DNA of 64,000 bases from Flavobacteriales bacterium (GTDB taxonomy: Bacteria > Bacteroidota > Bacteroidia > JACJYZ01): positions 806,001-870,000 of the forward strand of contig JACJYZ010000003.1 of the NCBI GenBank assembly GCA_020635855.1, written 5' to 3'. Under the pieces are notes generated by a model. It had not been told where the DNA came from, did no database searches, and saw nothing but the letters and a program-made list of their open reading frames with translations. Positions 55,009 to 63,447 of this stretch are shown in pieces. Numbering within the stretch: position 1 is the first letter of the stretch; each line of letters opens with the position of its first letter. The translations under genes and the position numbers were made by a program.

Positions 55009-55034
55009 GGACCTCCCGGTTAACCGGGAGATCC
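55009..55034 (+). other. Palindrome between two genes, possible operator or hairpin
   Basis: CTCCCGGTTAACCGGGAG (55013-55030) is a perfect 18-bp palindrome; flanking GGA/TCC extends it to 26 bp with one mismatch. No T tract follows, so it is not an obvious terminator. Confidence 0.6.
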
Positions 55035-55108
55035 GTGTTTTGAGGGGTTTCCTGCCGGGGAATTCCGATGTTCCCGCTTTGTCCTATATTGCGCAAAAAT
55101 CCAAGGTC

Positions 55109-55918
55109 ATGGCAGACGAAAAATACCACGCACCCCCTGAGGTACAAATAGAGATCGAAAAGCAAAAAACCAAGCGGTTTACCAGCATGCTGATCTTTTT
55201 CGGCATTCTGGCGGTGGTATCCTTTGTTGTGATCTTCCAGATGGTGGGCCCCAAAGGAAAAGGCGGCAAAGGATCCTTCAACATCGACATTAAAAAAGGT
55301 ACGTTCAGTTTTAATGTGGATCAACCGATTGTGGAGCAGGCCAAAACCGCTACCAAATCCGTGGAGGCACCATCGGGTGAACGGTTCGAGTATACCACCG
55401 GCAGCGTGACCCGTGACCAGATCCACGAGTTTGATGAAAGCGGGGTCCAATTTTTTCCGGACCGTTTCACAGGAAAGAACCTGGTGAATGAGGCGGCCGG
55501 TTTCGTGGTGTATGCCGACCATCCGAATGACTGGCACGTGACCTACAACCAGGCGGGCCTGGATGATCCGCTCACACCCATTAATACATTTATGTACAGC
55601 GACGGCAGCCACATGAATGTAACCAAAGAGTTCAATACGGGTGGGATGAACCTGGAACAATACGTGGAAGCATCCATTGATAATCTTTTTGCTGCGCAGT
55701 TGATCACCGAGGAACCTTATGTTTCCTACTCTGACGATTACAACACTGCATTCCTGACCTTTACCAACCAGTACACCAACGGTGTTTCATTCATGAAAAT
55801 CATCAAGGGTGGCAACCAGTTCCTGGTGGCATCCGCCAATTACAATTTTTCCATCACCCCCAAACCGGTTCAGGAAGACCTGGTGAACATGGTGTCAGAC
55901 ATAACCCTGATAGAATAA
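55109..55918 (+). CDS. Membrane-anchored protein of unknown function
   Basis: 269 residues from ATG 55109; earlier codons overlap the palindrome. A basic cytoplasmic start (QIEIEKQKTKRF) is followed by one membrane helix (MLIFFGILAVVSFVVIFQMV) and an extracytoplasmic domain of ~210 residues with strands such as GSFNIDIKKGTFSFNVDQPI and FVVYADHPNDWHVTYN. Its overall look recalls a PsbP-like beta-sandwich, but I would not assign it. It ends at a bidirectional terminator. Confidence 0.7.
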   Translation: MADEKYHAPPEVQIEIEKQKTKRFTSMLIFFGILAVVSFVVIFQMVGPKGKGGKGSFNIDIKKGTFSFNVDQPIVEQAKTATKSVEAPSGERFEYTTGSVTRDQIHEFDESGVQFFPDRFTGKNLVNEAAGFVVYADHPNDWHVTYNQAGLDDPLTPINTFMYSDGSHMNVTKEFNTGGMNLEQYVEASIDNLFAAQLITEEPYVSYSDDYNTAFLTFTNQYTNGVSFMKIIKGGNQFLVASANYNFSITPKPVQEDLVNMVSDITLIE

Positions 55919-55940
55919 TACCGGTCAGTTAATCACATAA

Positions 55941-55973
55941 AAAAGCCGGCGTCCCAGAAGGAGCCGGCTTTTT
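55941..55973. terminator. Bidirectional terminator
   Basis: AAAAGCCGGC pairs with GCCGGCTTTT; a T tract is available on both strands. It lies between two convergent genes. Confidence 0.9.
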
Positions 55974-55994
55974 GTTTGGAATATTCGTGCCTGC

Positions 55995-56522
55995 TTATTG
56001 CTTGAAGCTGATGATGATTGACGCACAACCACTGATCTTGGCTTCTTCCGCAGCTTTCTCTTCCGGTGTTTCTTTCTTGAGGCTGTCGGGAAGTGTGTCG
56101 TTTGGGTCAACAATGTTGCCACGCTCTTCCACTTCCTGGCCGGCAAAGTGAAATTTCAACTGGCAGGTGATGGTGGATTTGAATTCAAGGTCCCACACGC
56201 GTGCATTCTCAAACTGCTCGTTGTTGAACAATATGTTGCCTTTCGGGTCGGTGATGGAATACACGATGGGTGCATCGGCAAGGTCTGAACAGGTAACGAT
56301 GCGGTACGTGGTGCCGCCGTAAAAGGTAACAGTGTATTCTGCCTGCAAACCGCCGGTCAGGAATTCACGGTACTGTTGTCCGTCGCTGATGTATTCCGGA
56401 GATGCGAATTCCTTGTAACAGGGAACCTCCAGGTCTTTGTATGATCTGCCGTCGTTGCACTGTGCCATGGAAGCTGTGGCGGTGAAGCCAACGAGGGAGA
56501 GGATAATAAAAATGCGTTTCAT
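55995..56522 (-). CDS. Secreted protein of unknown function
   Basis: 175 residues with a signal peptide (MKRIFIILSLVGFTATASMA, cleaved before Q). The middle is beta-rich (QAEYTVTFYGGTTYRIVTCS, IVYSITDPKGNILFNNEQFE) and may carry a jelly-roll. The tail has KKETPEEKAAEEAK then SGCASIIISFKQ. I do not recognise the family. Transcribed after the lipoprotein at 56556-57458. Confidence 0.7.
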   Translation of the reverse strand: MKRIFIILSLVGFTATASMAQCNDGRSYKDLEVPCYKEFASPEYISDGQQYREFLTGGLQAEYTVTFYGGTTYRIVTCSDLADAPIVYSITDPKGNILFNNEQFENARVWDLEFKSTITCQLKFHFAGQEVEERGNIVDPNDTLPDSLKKETPEEKAAEEAKISGCASIIISFKQ

Positions 56523-56555
56523 TGCAATGGATTTAAGTTGATAGTGGGATGCTCA

Positions 56556-57458
56556 TCAGGAGATCAGCTTCCGGCGAAGGTCTTCCAGGTATGTGATGAT
56601 GCGATCAAGGTTTTCTTGCTGGATCCCTTGCTGGTTCGTGCTGTTGATGACCGACTTTTTACCGCCGGCATCGTGGGTGCTTTCCACAAACGTGTAATTT
56701 GAATAGGCCTGGTTGAATTCCTGCAGGACGTATTGCAGGGTGTCAATGGCATTGGCGAATTCAGGCTGATCTTCCCTGGAGAAATTTCCGCCGGCCACAT
56801 TGAGCAGGTTCTTCAGGGTGGCACCCTGGGATGCGATGCAGTCGAGCAACATGGCATCTTTCGTTTTCTGGTAGGCATTCAAAGCACAGTGCATGCTTTC
56901 GATCCAGGCACCGCAAGCGATCATGGCCGCTGCATCCGTGCGTTCACCTTTGTCCAGCAATTCGTCACACGATTTGTACGCGGTGGCAACGAGGTTCATC
57001 AAAGCTTCCTTATTACCTCCACCCTTGAGCGCACTCATCAGGTCTGATCCGAAGGCAGCGGACAAATCCAACTGTTCGGCCAGCTTACCGGCAGCGCCCA
57101 TGTATTCCATGGCCGGTTGTGATTGGTTGAAGGCACTGGCATATCCCGCATCTGCACCGTAGATGCCCAGGTTGATGGCCTGCTGGAATACAGTGGTGTA
57201 TTTGCTTGCATCTGCCGTGTTGGTCAGATTGGCCTTGTCAAACGCAACCCCTGATTTTTGGATCAGGTTGGTCATCTGGATGGCCGAAGGAATTACCACC
57301 AGTTTGTTATCCACTTTGAGCAGACCTGAGTTTTCCGTTACGGTCTTTTCTTCTTCCGGCATGGTTTCAACCGGCTTTGCGTCGTGACCGCAGGATGCCA
57401 GCATCGCTCCGCATGCCACAAGACCGTGCAAAATCAATAGTCGGTGCGAATATTTCAT
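56556..57458 (-). CDS. Lipoprotein of unknown function
   Basis: 300 residues from ATG 57458; 86 upstream codons are rejected because they lack a signal and run over a divergent gene. Lipobox LVACGAMLASC. The mature protein is mostly helical (ASKYTTVFQQAINLGIYGAD, CDELLDKGERTDAAAMIACG), with Cys-containing helices. I do not recognise the family. A variant -7 box TACCTTCG lies ~25 nt upstream. The next gene on the strand is the 175-aa secreted protein, 33 bp away. Confidence 0.75.
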   Translation of the reverse strand: MKYSHRLLILHGLVACGAMLASCGHDAKPVETMPEEEKTVTENSGLLKVDNKLVVIPSAIQMTNLIQKSGVAFDKANLTNTADASKYTTVFQQAINLGIYGADAGYASAFNQSQPAMEYMGAAGKLAEQLDLSAAFGSDLMSALKGGGNKEALMNLVATAYKSCDELLDKGERTDAAAMIACGAWIESMHCALNAYQKTKDAMLLDCIASQGATLKNLLNVAGGNFSREDQPEFANAIDTLQYVLQEFNQAYSNYTFVESTHDAGGKKSVINSTNQQGIQQENLDRIITYLEDLRRKLIS

Positions 57459-57619
57459 TTGTTTAGTTTTTAGATCGACGAAGGTACAAAAATATGAATA
57501 GCACCTGAAAGGAGTTTTGTACTGTGTTCTTCCATCTTTGCAGCGGGTGATTTTCTTTGGTTCCAAAGCCCATCTTGTGAGGTTTTGGGATCTCGGTGGA
57601 ATGTATATTTTTGTGGACG

Positions 57620-58369
57620 ATGTCACGGATTCTTCGCCATACCACACGATGTATTTTATGGATGTTACTTGCGCCATTGTCAATCGCATGGGCACAAGAG
57701 GAGGAAACCATTCCAATGTCGGAAGTCACCGATGCCGGTACGCAATATGCCGACGGTATACAGGTGTACGACCGGTTCAATGAACGAATCGGCGGTGACT
57801 CATTGAGGTATTGCAACGGAAGGTTGTGTGACGGGTGGGTGGAAGATTACCACAGTAACGGCAAGCTGAAGCACCGCGGGTATTATGCCCAGGGCAGGTT
57901 GATATCCGTTTATTTCAATTACTATGAGTCCGGACAGCTGGAAAGGGAATTCCACACCAAGGGGGATAATGCGTCTGAGATGACCAGCTATTATAGCGAC
58001 GGACAGGTTCACTCAAAAATACGTTACAAAAATGGTGAACCCCTGGAATGGGAAGAGTACTATTCCAATGGAAAGCTGGAGTTTCAGGAAGTGAACCACC
58101 GGAGTTTCGAATACCACATCGTCAACAAGTTCTTTTATGAAAGCGGTTTGCCCCAATCTGAAATGGTGCTGGTTGACAAGAAAAAACTGATCTTCGACAA
58201 ACGGGAATACTACTCCGATGGCAAAGTACAGTTGGAAGGGCAGGTGCGTTACAGCAAGGACGTATCGGATTATGTGAAAGTAGGAACATGGAAGGCGTTT
58301 GATGAGAAAGGGGCCATGGTCTCCGAAGATCAGTATGACAACGACGGAAGGTTGAAGTCAAAGCCTTGA
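57620..58369 (+). CDS. Secreted MORN/YwqK-type repeat protein
   Basis: 249 residues from ATG 57620, where the signal MSRILRHTTRCILWMLLAPL begins. Repeats of the MORN variant/YwqK type follow: DYHSNGKLKHRGYYAQGRL, YYESGQLEREFHTKGD, YYSDGQVHSKIRYKNGEPLE, YYSNGKLEFQEV, YYSDGKVQLEGQVRY. Such proteins are common in Bacteroidota; some are annotated as antitoxins, but no toxin gene is adjacent here, so that role is not supported. Confidence 0.8.
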   Translation: MSRILRHTTRCILWMLLAPLSIAWAQEEETIPMSEVTDAGTQYADGIQVYDRFNERIGGDSLRYCNGRLCDGWVEDYHSNGKLKHRGYYAQGRLISVYFNYYESGQLEREFHTKGDNASEMTSYYSDGQVHSKIRYKNGEPLEWEEYYSNGKLEFQEVNHRSFEYHIVNKFFYESGLPQSEMVLVDKKKLIFDKREYYSDGKVQLEGQVRYSKDVSDYVKVGTWKAFDEKGAMVSEDQYDNDGRLKSKP

Positions 58370-58444
58370 TGGCATAATCCCGTACAAATCCCATTCACAT
58401 CCCGAGAAAAGTTTAAAGGGAGGGCACCCCGTTGTGTTCCGGAA

Positions 58445-59851
58445 ATGATGCAGTCTTTTATTCCCAGATTAAAAAAGTTCGGCGCGCTTGTGCTACGTTC
58501 CGTACGTGGAGAGGCGCTTGATTTTACCCAAGGCAACATCAGCGCTTCCATACTTTTGCTGGCCATTCCCATGATTCTGGAAATGATGATGGAGTCCACT
58601 TTTGCTGTGGTCGATATCTATTTTGTGAGCCGCATCGGTGTGGATGCTGTAGCAACCGTCGGTCTGACAGAATCCATTCTCACCTTGGTTTATTCCCTGG
58701 CGTTCGGTTCCAGCATGGCTGTTACGGCCATGGTGGCCCGGCGGGTAGGAGAAAAGAACCTGGGCGATGCCTCCCGAACCGCCATGCAAGCGATATGGTT
58801 AAGCCTTGGGTTGGCCAGCGTAATCAGCGTGGCGGGTCTCTTTCTCGCGGAAAATATATTGTTGCTCATGGGGGCAGAACCGGGCATGGCCCATGCCAAT
58901 GCAGGGTATACCAGATGGATGTTGGGAGGAAATTATGTGATCATGCTGATCTTTATGCACAACGCCATTTTCCGAGGCGCGGGCAACCCGTTCCTGGCGT
59001 GGTATGCGTTGGGCATCTCCAACGGACTTAACATCATCCTGGACCCGATGTTGATTTTCGGTTGGGGACCTTTTCCGCAGTTGGGACTTGAAGGCGCAGC
59101 CATCGCAACCAACATCGGTCGGGGAGTGGGGGTGCTCTTCCAGTTGTATTTCCTGTTCTTCGGGAACCGCCAGGTATGCCTGAAGAAATATGTATCGCTT
59201 GATTGGAAGATCATCAGGCGGATGGTGGTTCTGTCAACGGGCGGTACGGGACAATTCCTGATCGCATCCGCCAGTTGGGTGTTCCTGATGAAGATCATGG
59301 CCCATTTCGGTTCGGAGAACCTGGCGGGGTATGTGTTGGGTATCCGCGTGCTGGTATTCACCATTCTTCCCGCCTGGGGTTTGTCGAATGCAGCAGCCAC
59401 CCTGGTAGGGCAAAACCTGGGTGCCGGTTTGCCGGATCGGGCAGAACAGGCGGTGTGGCGAACGGGATGGTTTAACATGGCTTTCATGGGGCTGGTGGCA
59501 CTGGTTTATTACTTTTTGCCTGAACAGGTGTTGGGTTTGTTTGATGTGACTGGAGATGTGTTGGTGTCCGGTGTCAGAACACTGAAGCTGGTTAGCCTGG
59601 GCTACCTGTTTTTCGCCTGGGGGATGGTGTTTGCGCAGGCATTCAATGGGGCTGGTGACACACAAACTCCAACCTGGATGAATTTCATCGTGTTTTGGTT
59701 GTTGCAGATCCCTGTGGCCTACCTGACTTCCATTGTGATGGACCTTGGACCTGTGGCCGTGCTTGTATGCATTGCAGCAGCAGAAGGTGTGCTGGCCGCC
59801 ATGAGTTGGGTGGTGTTCAGGAGGGGGAAATGGAAGCTGCGTCAGGTATGA
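58445..59851 (+). CDS. MATE-family efflux transporter
   Basis: 468 residues with 12 membrane helices in two related halves, each opening with a NISASILLLAIPMILEMMME- and STGGTGQFLIASASWVF-like segment. Exports cationic compounds in exchange for Na+ or H+. Substrate unknown. Its 3' end is 13 bp from the convergent CDF gene. Confidence 0.92.
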   Translation: MMQSFIPRLKKFGALVLRSVRGEALDFTQGNISASILLLAIPMILEMMMESTFAVVDIYFVSRIGVDAVATVGLTESILTLVYSLAFGSSMAVTAMVARRVGEKNLGDASRTAMQAIWLSLGLASVISVAGLFLAENILLLMGAEPGMAHANAGYTRWMLGGNYVIMLIFMHNAIFRGAGNPFLAWYALGISNGLNIILDPMLIFGWGPFPQLGLEGAAIATNIGRGVGVLFQLYFLFFGNRQVCLKKYVSLDWKIIRRMVVLSTGGTGQFLIASASWVFLMKIMAHFGSENLAGYVLGIRVLVFTILPAWGLSNAAATLVGQNLGAGLPDRAEQAVWRTGWFNMAFMGLVALVYYFLPEQVLGLFDVTGDVLVSGVRTLKLVSLGYLFFAWGMVFAQAFNGAGDTQTPTWMNFIVFWLLQIPVAYLTSIVMDLGPVAVLVCIAAAEGVLAAMSWVVFRRGKWKLRQV

Positions 59852-59864
59852 ACTTCAGGTTATA

Positions 59865-60746
59865 TCAATTCTCCATGTTGGCCGGCTCTACATGCACCAG
59901 CACATCTGCGATTTCCGGGAAGTGATCCTGAAGGGTGTTTTTGAGGTTATGGGCGATGGTGTGCCCCTCGGTCACCGACAGGTTGCCATCCACTTCCATA
60001 TGTAAATCCACATGAAAGGTCGTGCCGGTTTTGCGCACGAAGCATTTTTCGGTACCCGCTACGCCCGGAACGCCGGCAGCAACTTCACGAATGCGAAGCA
60101 CCATTTCATCGTACATGTGTTCGTCGAGGATTTCACCCAGGGCCGGTCTGAAGATCAGGTAGGCATTGTAAACAATGAAAACCGACGCCAGCAACGCCGC
60201 CCAGTCATCGGCCGTTTCATATCCCTTGCCCATCCAAAGTGAGATGGAAATGCCGATAAAGGCCATCAAAGATGTGATGGCATCACTCCTGTGGTGCCAG
60301 GCCTCGGCATGCAGGGAGGTGCTGCCGGTTTCCTTGCTGCTTTTGGAAACCAGCCGAAAGAAGATCTCCTTGGCAACAATCACCGTTCCCAGTACGATGA
60401 GGGTGAATGGAGCAGGTATTTTGTGAGGGGTTTGGATATGCATGATGCTCTCATATGCGATTACCGTGGCCGAGATGACCAGGAAACCCACCACAACGAA
60501 AGTGAAAAGCGGTTCGGCCTTTCCGTGGCCATAAGGATGATTCTCATCCGCAGGCTTGGTGGCATACCGCAAGCCGATCAACACAAGGAGCGAAGCAAAT
60601 ACGTCGGTGGATGATTCGATGCCGTCTGCGATCAGCGCATACGAATGCCCGAGAAATCCGGCACTTCCCTTGATACCCGCCAGCAACAGGTTAATGAAAA
60701 TACCAGCGATGGTAATCCGCAATGCCTTTTTCCTCGGATCAGACAT
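59865..60746 (-). CDS. Cation diffusion facilitator (CDF) metal exporter
   Basis: 293 residues from ATG 60746; the upstream open frame runs into the next gene and lacks coding character. Six membrane helices plus a cytoplasmic C-terminal domain. Metal-site features: ADGIESSTDVFA, ENHPYGHGKAEPL and AWHHRSDAITSL (His and Asp). Exports divalent metal such as Zn, Fe or Mn; specificity unread. TACCTTTA ends 4 nt before the ATG, consistent with a leaderless start. Confidence 0.93.
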   Translation of the reverse strand: MSDPRKKALRITIAGIFINLLLAGIKGSAGFLGHSYALIADGIESSTDVFASLLVLIGLRYATKPADENHPYGHGKAEPLFTFVVVGFLVISATVIAYESIMHIQTPHKIPAPFTLIVLGTVIVAKEIFFRLVSKSSKETGSTSLHAEAWHHRSDAITSLMAFIGISISLWMGKGYETADDWAALLASVFIVYNAYLIFRPALGEILDEHMYDEMVLRIREVAAGVPGVAGTEKCFVRKTGTTFHVDLHMEVDGNLSVTEGHTIAHNLKNTLQDHFPEIADVLVHVEPANMEN

Positions 60747-60784
60747 GTTGTAAAGGTAAGTTATCGCATTGAAGTGAACCAGTG

Positions 60785-62962
60785 TCAGGCCGACTTCACA
60801 GTGGGCAACACTTTTTTGGTTTTTCGTCCCGACAAAAAATAGTAAACCGCCACAGCCGGGAACATGATCAGCGCCAGGATAAAGGTCCAGGTCACCCACG
60901 GTTTTTCATACCTGAATTCAACGGTGTGCTGTCCCTGTGGTACCAAAACACTTTGCATGCTGAAGCAGGTGGTCAGCCTGGGCGTTTCCTTTCCGTCTAT
61001 ATATGCATGCCAGCCCGGGTAATCGTTTTGCATGATGGTCAGAAACCGGGTATGTAATACGGTGATGGCGGCTGTTACGCCATTGGGTGAAAAATCGGTG
61101 ATGTTGATTTTGTCTGCTGCGGAAGATTCGGCGGAAGACGGGATGGTAAACGGAAATCCCGATAACTGGTCGGATGCGATCACCAGTGTGCGGTTGTTGG
61201 GTACCGCCATCTCGCTCATCGATGTCATGTCACCGGCGATCTGGATGTCTTTGGATAAAAAGATCCACGGGTTTTGCCAGATGGAATCCCGGAAGGCACT
61301 GTTGTATAAGAGGTCGAAATTGTTCAGCACAAACGGATTGTATCCGTCGCCCGAAATGCGCTTGAAATACATGTTGGTGTTCCGCCAGAAAGGTGTGCCC
61401 GGAATGCCCTGGTCCTTTGTGTCGATCATCTTGATGTTTTCGGGCACAGGGAAGCCGGACGGATACGGTTCCAGCAGGCGTTCGGATTGGATCGGGGAAA
61501 ACTCGCTCACCACGGTGTACGGGAGGTTCAGCTGAACCGCCATGACCATATCAACGGCTGTAAAGATTAGCATGTATACCGGAAGTAAACGTTTGTTCCT
61601 GCCATAGTATAACAACCCGAGGAGCGAGGCCAGCATCACCAGTTGTATCACGCCCTGGAAGACGACATGCTCTGCCTTGCCCGACTCAGCCGACATCCGG
61701 ATGAGACCCGGGCCGGCGGTTGTAGGAGAGAGGTCGGTGGTTTGGTCCAGGAAGTAGAGCACGAGTCCGGTAAACGCCGTCCCCATCAGGATGATCAGTG
61801 CGGAGACGATCCGTGTGCGGCGTTTGGCCAGCACATAGTCGATAGAGAACCCGGCGGGGACCAGGAAAGCCACGAGTGCGAAAATCCTGAACAGTGAAGG
61901 GAACCGGAACATGTCCATAAACGGCACGAAGTCGTACAGCAGCTTGCGTACCGGAAGGGCATCTCCCCAGGCGGCCGCCAGACAAAAGGTTCCGAACAAC
62001 ATAAAGGTCCACTCCTTGCGGTTGATCCTGCGTATCATGGCCAGCAGGAAAAAGGCCAGGGGCAACAACCCCGAGTAGGCGTTGGCCATGGAAATATCGG
62101 TCCCGAAAAACTCCCCGTCTTTTACTGTTGCATACGGTGTGAAGAAGGAGATCATGGCGCGCGGCGAGAATGGACCGAACAAAGCGCGTTCTTCCGTTAC
62201 ACCGCTGCCACGGAGCATCAGCGGCATGGATTCTTTCACGGAAAGCAAAAATCCTACGGTTAATACCAGCACAACCGCCACTGCGATTGTTCCTCCCAGC
62301 AGCAGCTTCAGCCAGTTTTCGTGTTGTTTTTTCCTGTACCAGGAAACGCCCCTCACCGCTACCAGGGCCAGCAGGAAATAAAAGAGGATGAAAAGGAAAC
62401 CGGGATATCCGCCGGTGATCATCATGGATAGGAAGAAGGCGAACTTAACCACATGCCGGATCCGGAAACTGTTGATGTATTGTAAAAATGCGGCGATGGT
62501 GAAGGGCAGCCATGCGGCACTCACGATCCATGTCATGTGCTGCGCGTTGGAAGTAAATACCCCGCCAAGTGCATATGCCATGGCAATGATCATCGAAGCA
62601 GTGGTGCTGTGGCCGACGGTAGACCCCAGAATCAGCATGCCTGAAGCAGCTATCATCAGGTGAAGAATGAACTCGATCTGTATGCCCTGGGTGGAATAGT
62701 GTGTAAGGAAGCCCATGATCCATGTCACCGGATACCAAACCCCGGCTTGCGGATCGGCATGGATGGGATAACCACCATGCTCATAAGGATTCCACATGGG
62801 GATGATACCGTTGTTAAGGTTCTCTGCAATAAAGCGCCTCCATGGGAAAAACTGATCCACCATGTCCCACTGCAGGATGTTGGTCATGGATATCACCTGC
62901 GCATAGGCGATGATCACCAATAACCATAAAATCACATGTTGTTGCCAGGGGCGTAATTGCAT
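60785..62962 (-). CDS. YfhO-family multi-pass membrane protein
   Basis: 725 residues with ~13 membrane helices and a large soluble C-terminal part (~480-680). The family (bacterial YfhO) resembles GT-C glycosyltransferases and adds sugars to teichoic or other surface polymers; here the acceptor is unknown. YPVTWIMGFLTHYSTQGIQI and FSPIQSERLLEPYPSGFPVP are family-type segments. TATATTTG lies ~20 nt upstream of the start on the minus strand. It is 38 bp from the CDF gene and may be co-transcribed with it. Confidence 0.85.
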   Translation of the reverse strand: MQLRPWQQHVILWLLVIIAYAQVISMTNILQWDMVDQFFPWRRFIAENLNNGIIPMWNPYEHGGYPIHADPQAGVWYPVTWIMGFLTHYSTQGIQIEFILHLMIAASGMLILGSTVGHSTTASMIIAMAYALGGVFTSNAQHMTWIVSAAWLPFTIAAFLQYINSFRIRHVVKFAFFLSMMITGGYPGFLFILFYFLLALVAVRGVSWYRKKQHENWLKLLLGGTIAVAVVLVLTVGFLLSVKESMPLMLRGSGVTEERALFGPFSPRAMISFFTPYATVKDGEFFGTDISMANAYSGLLPLAFFLLAMIRRINRKEWTFMLFGTFCLAAAWGDALPVRKLLYDFVPFMDMFRFPSLFRIFALVAFLVPAGFSIDYVLAKRRTRIVSALIILMGTAFTGLVLYFLDQTTDLSPTTAGPGLIRMSAESGKAEHVVFQGVIQLVMLASLLGLLYYGRNKRLLPVYMLIFTAVDMVMAVQLNLPYTVVSEFSPIQSERLLEPYPSGFPVPENIKMIDTKDQGIPGTPFWRNTNMYFKRISGDGYNPFVLNNFDLLYNSAFRDSIWQNPWIFLSKDIQIAGDMTSMSEMAVPNNRTLVIASDQLSGFPFTIPSSAESSAADKINITDFSPNGVTAAITVLHTRFLTIMQNDYPGWHAYIDGKETPRLTTCFSMQSVLVPQGQHTVEFRYEKPWVTWTFILALIMFPAVAVYYFLSGRKTKKVLPTVKSA

Positions 62963-63224
62963 CGGACACAGCTTGGGTTGCCAAATATACTTTAATTAAG
63001 TCTCAAGTCGCAAGTCTCCCTCCTTCGCAAAAGCTACGGGCGGGCAAGCAAGTTGCCATCCTGCCTGTGTGGGCAATGTGCCATCTGTTGTCTATCCTCT
63101 AATGTCTCAGATCCTAGAATAGGTATAAACACCTAAAATGCTGATCCACTGCAACATTCATGTGGGTGCTTCGTACAATCGGGTAAGGGCATACGGAAGG
63201 TGAAAATTTGGATTGTCCTGTGTG
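62963..63224. other. Intergenic region, possible short transcript
   Basis: Between yfhO-like and trp leader. No ORF of note; short possible peptides (MLIHCNIHVGASYNRVRAYG from 63139) have no support. A terminator follows at 63225-63261, so a short plus-strand transcript may end here. Confidence 0.35.
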
Positions 63225-63261
63225 AGCCGGGTTTGTGTAACAACAACCCGGTTTCTTTTTT
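63225..63261 (+). terminator. Rho-independent terminator without an assigned gene
   Basis: CCGGGTT (63227-63233) pairs with AACCCGG (63245-63251), then TTTCTTTTTT. No plus-strand gene precedes it for >250 bp. Confidence 0.7.
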
Positions 63262-63272
63262 GCCATCGGCCA

Positions 63273-63304
63273 TTGCATTTTTCAAAACCGTTTGCTTACA
63301 TTTG
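63273..63304 (+). promoter_or_regulatory. trp operon promoter
   Basis: TTG at 63273-63275, a 21-nt spacer and TACATTTG at 63297-63304. The leader ATG is only 4 nt downstream, so the leader peptide is near the transcript's 5' end. Confidence 0.65.
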
Positions 63305-63308
63305 CGGC

Positions 63309-63356
63309 ATGATCAATCGTAGCAAGAATCAAGCTTGGTGGTGGATGTTGACCTGA
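63309..63356 (+). CDS. trpL: trp operon leader peptide (MINRSKNQAWWWMLT)
   Basis: A 15-codon ORF with three consecutive Trp codons at 63336-63344, starting 4 nt after the promoter and ending 37 nt before the terminator stem in front of trpE. Ribosome stalling at these codons when charged tRNA-Trp is scarce is the classical signal for attenuation. There is no clear Shine-Dalgarno sequence, as usual in Bacteroidota. Confidence 0.85.
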   Translation: MINRSKNQAWWWMLT

Positions 63357-63360
63357 AGGT

Positions 63361-63427
63361 GAACAGCTACCGCTTTGATTTGTCCAATATACCAAAGGCC
63401 CGCTGTTCGAACAGCGGGCCTTTTTTT
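63361..63427 (+). promoter_or_regulatory. trp attenuator
   Basis: Terminator: AAAGGCCCGCTGTTC (63394-63408) followed directly by its exact complement (63409-63423), then a T tract to 63427. GAACAGC at 63361-63367 repeats the first 7 nt of the right arm and can pair with GCTGTTC (63402-63408) as antiterminator. CTACC (63367-63371) can pair weakly with GGTGG in the Trp codons. A ribosome at the leader stop would cover 63361 onward. Confidence 0.85.
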
Positions 63428-63447
63428 ATGATAATTTTGCCGAGCTT

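Noticed and set aside
57596..57619. GTG start of the MORN-type protein
   Set aside because: The ATG 24 bp downstream begins a normal signal peptide, so the upstream codons are not needed.
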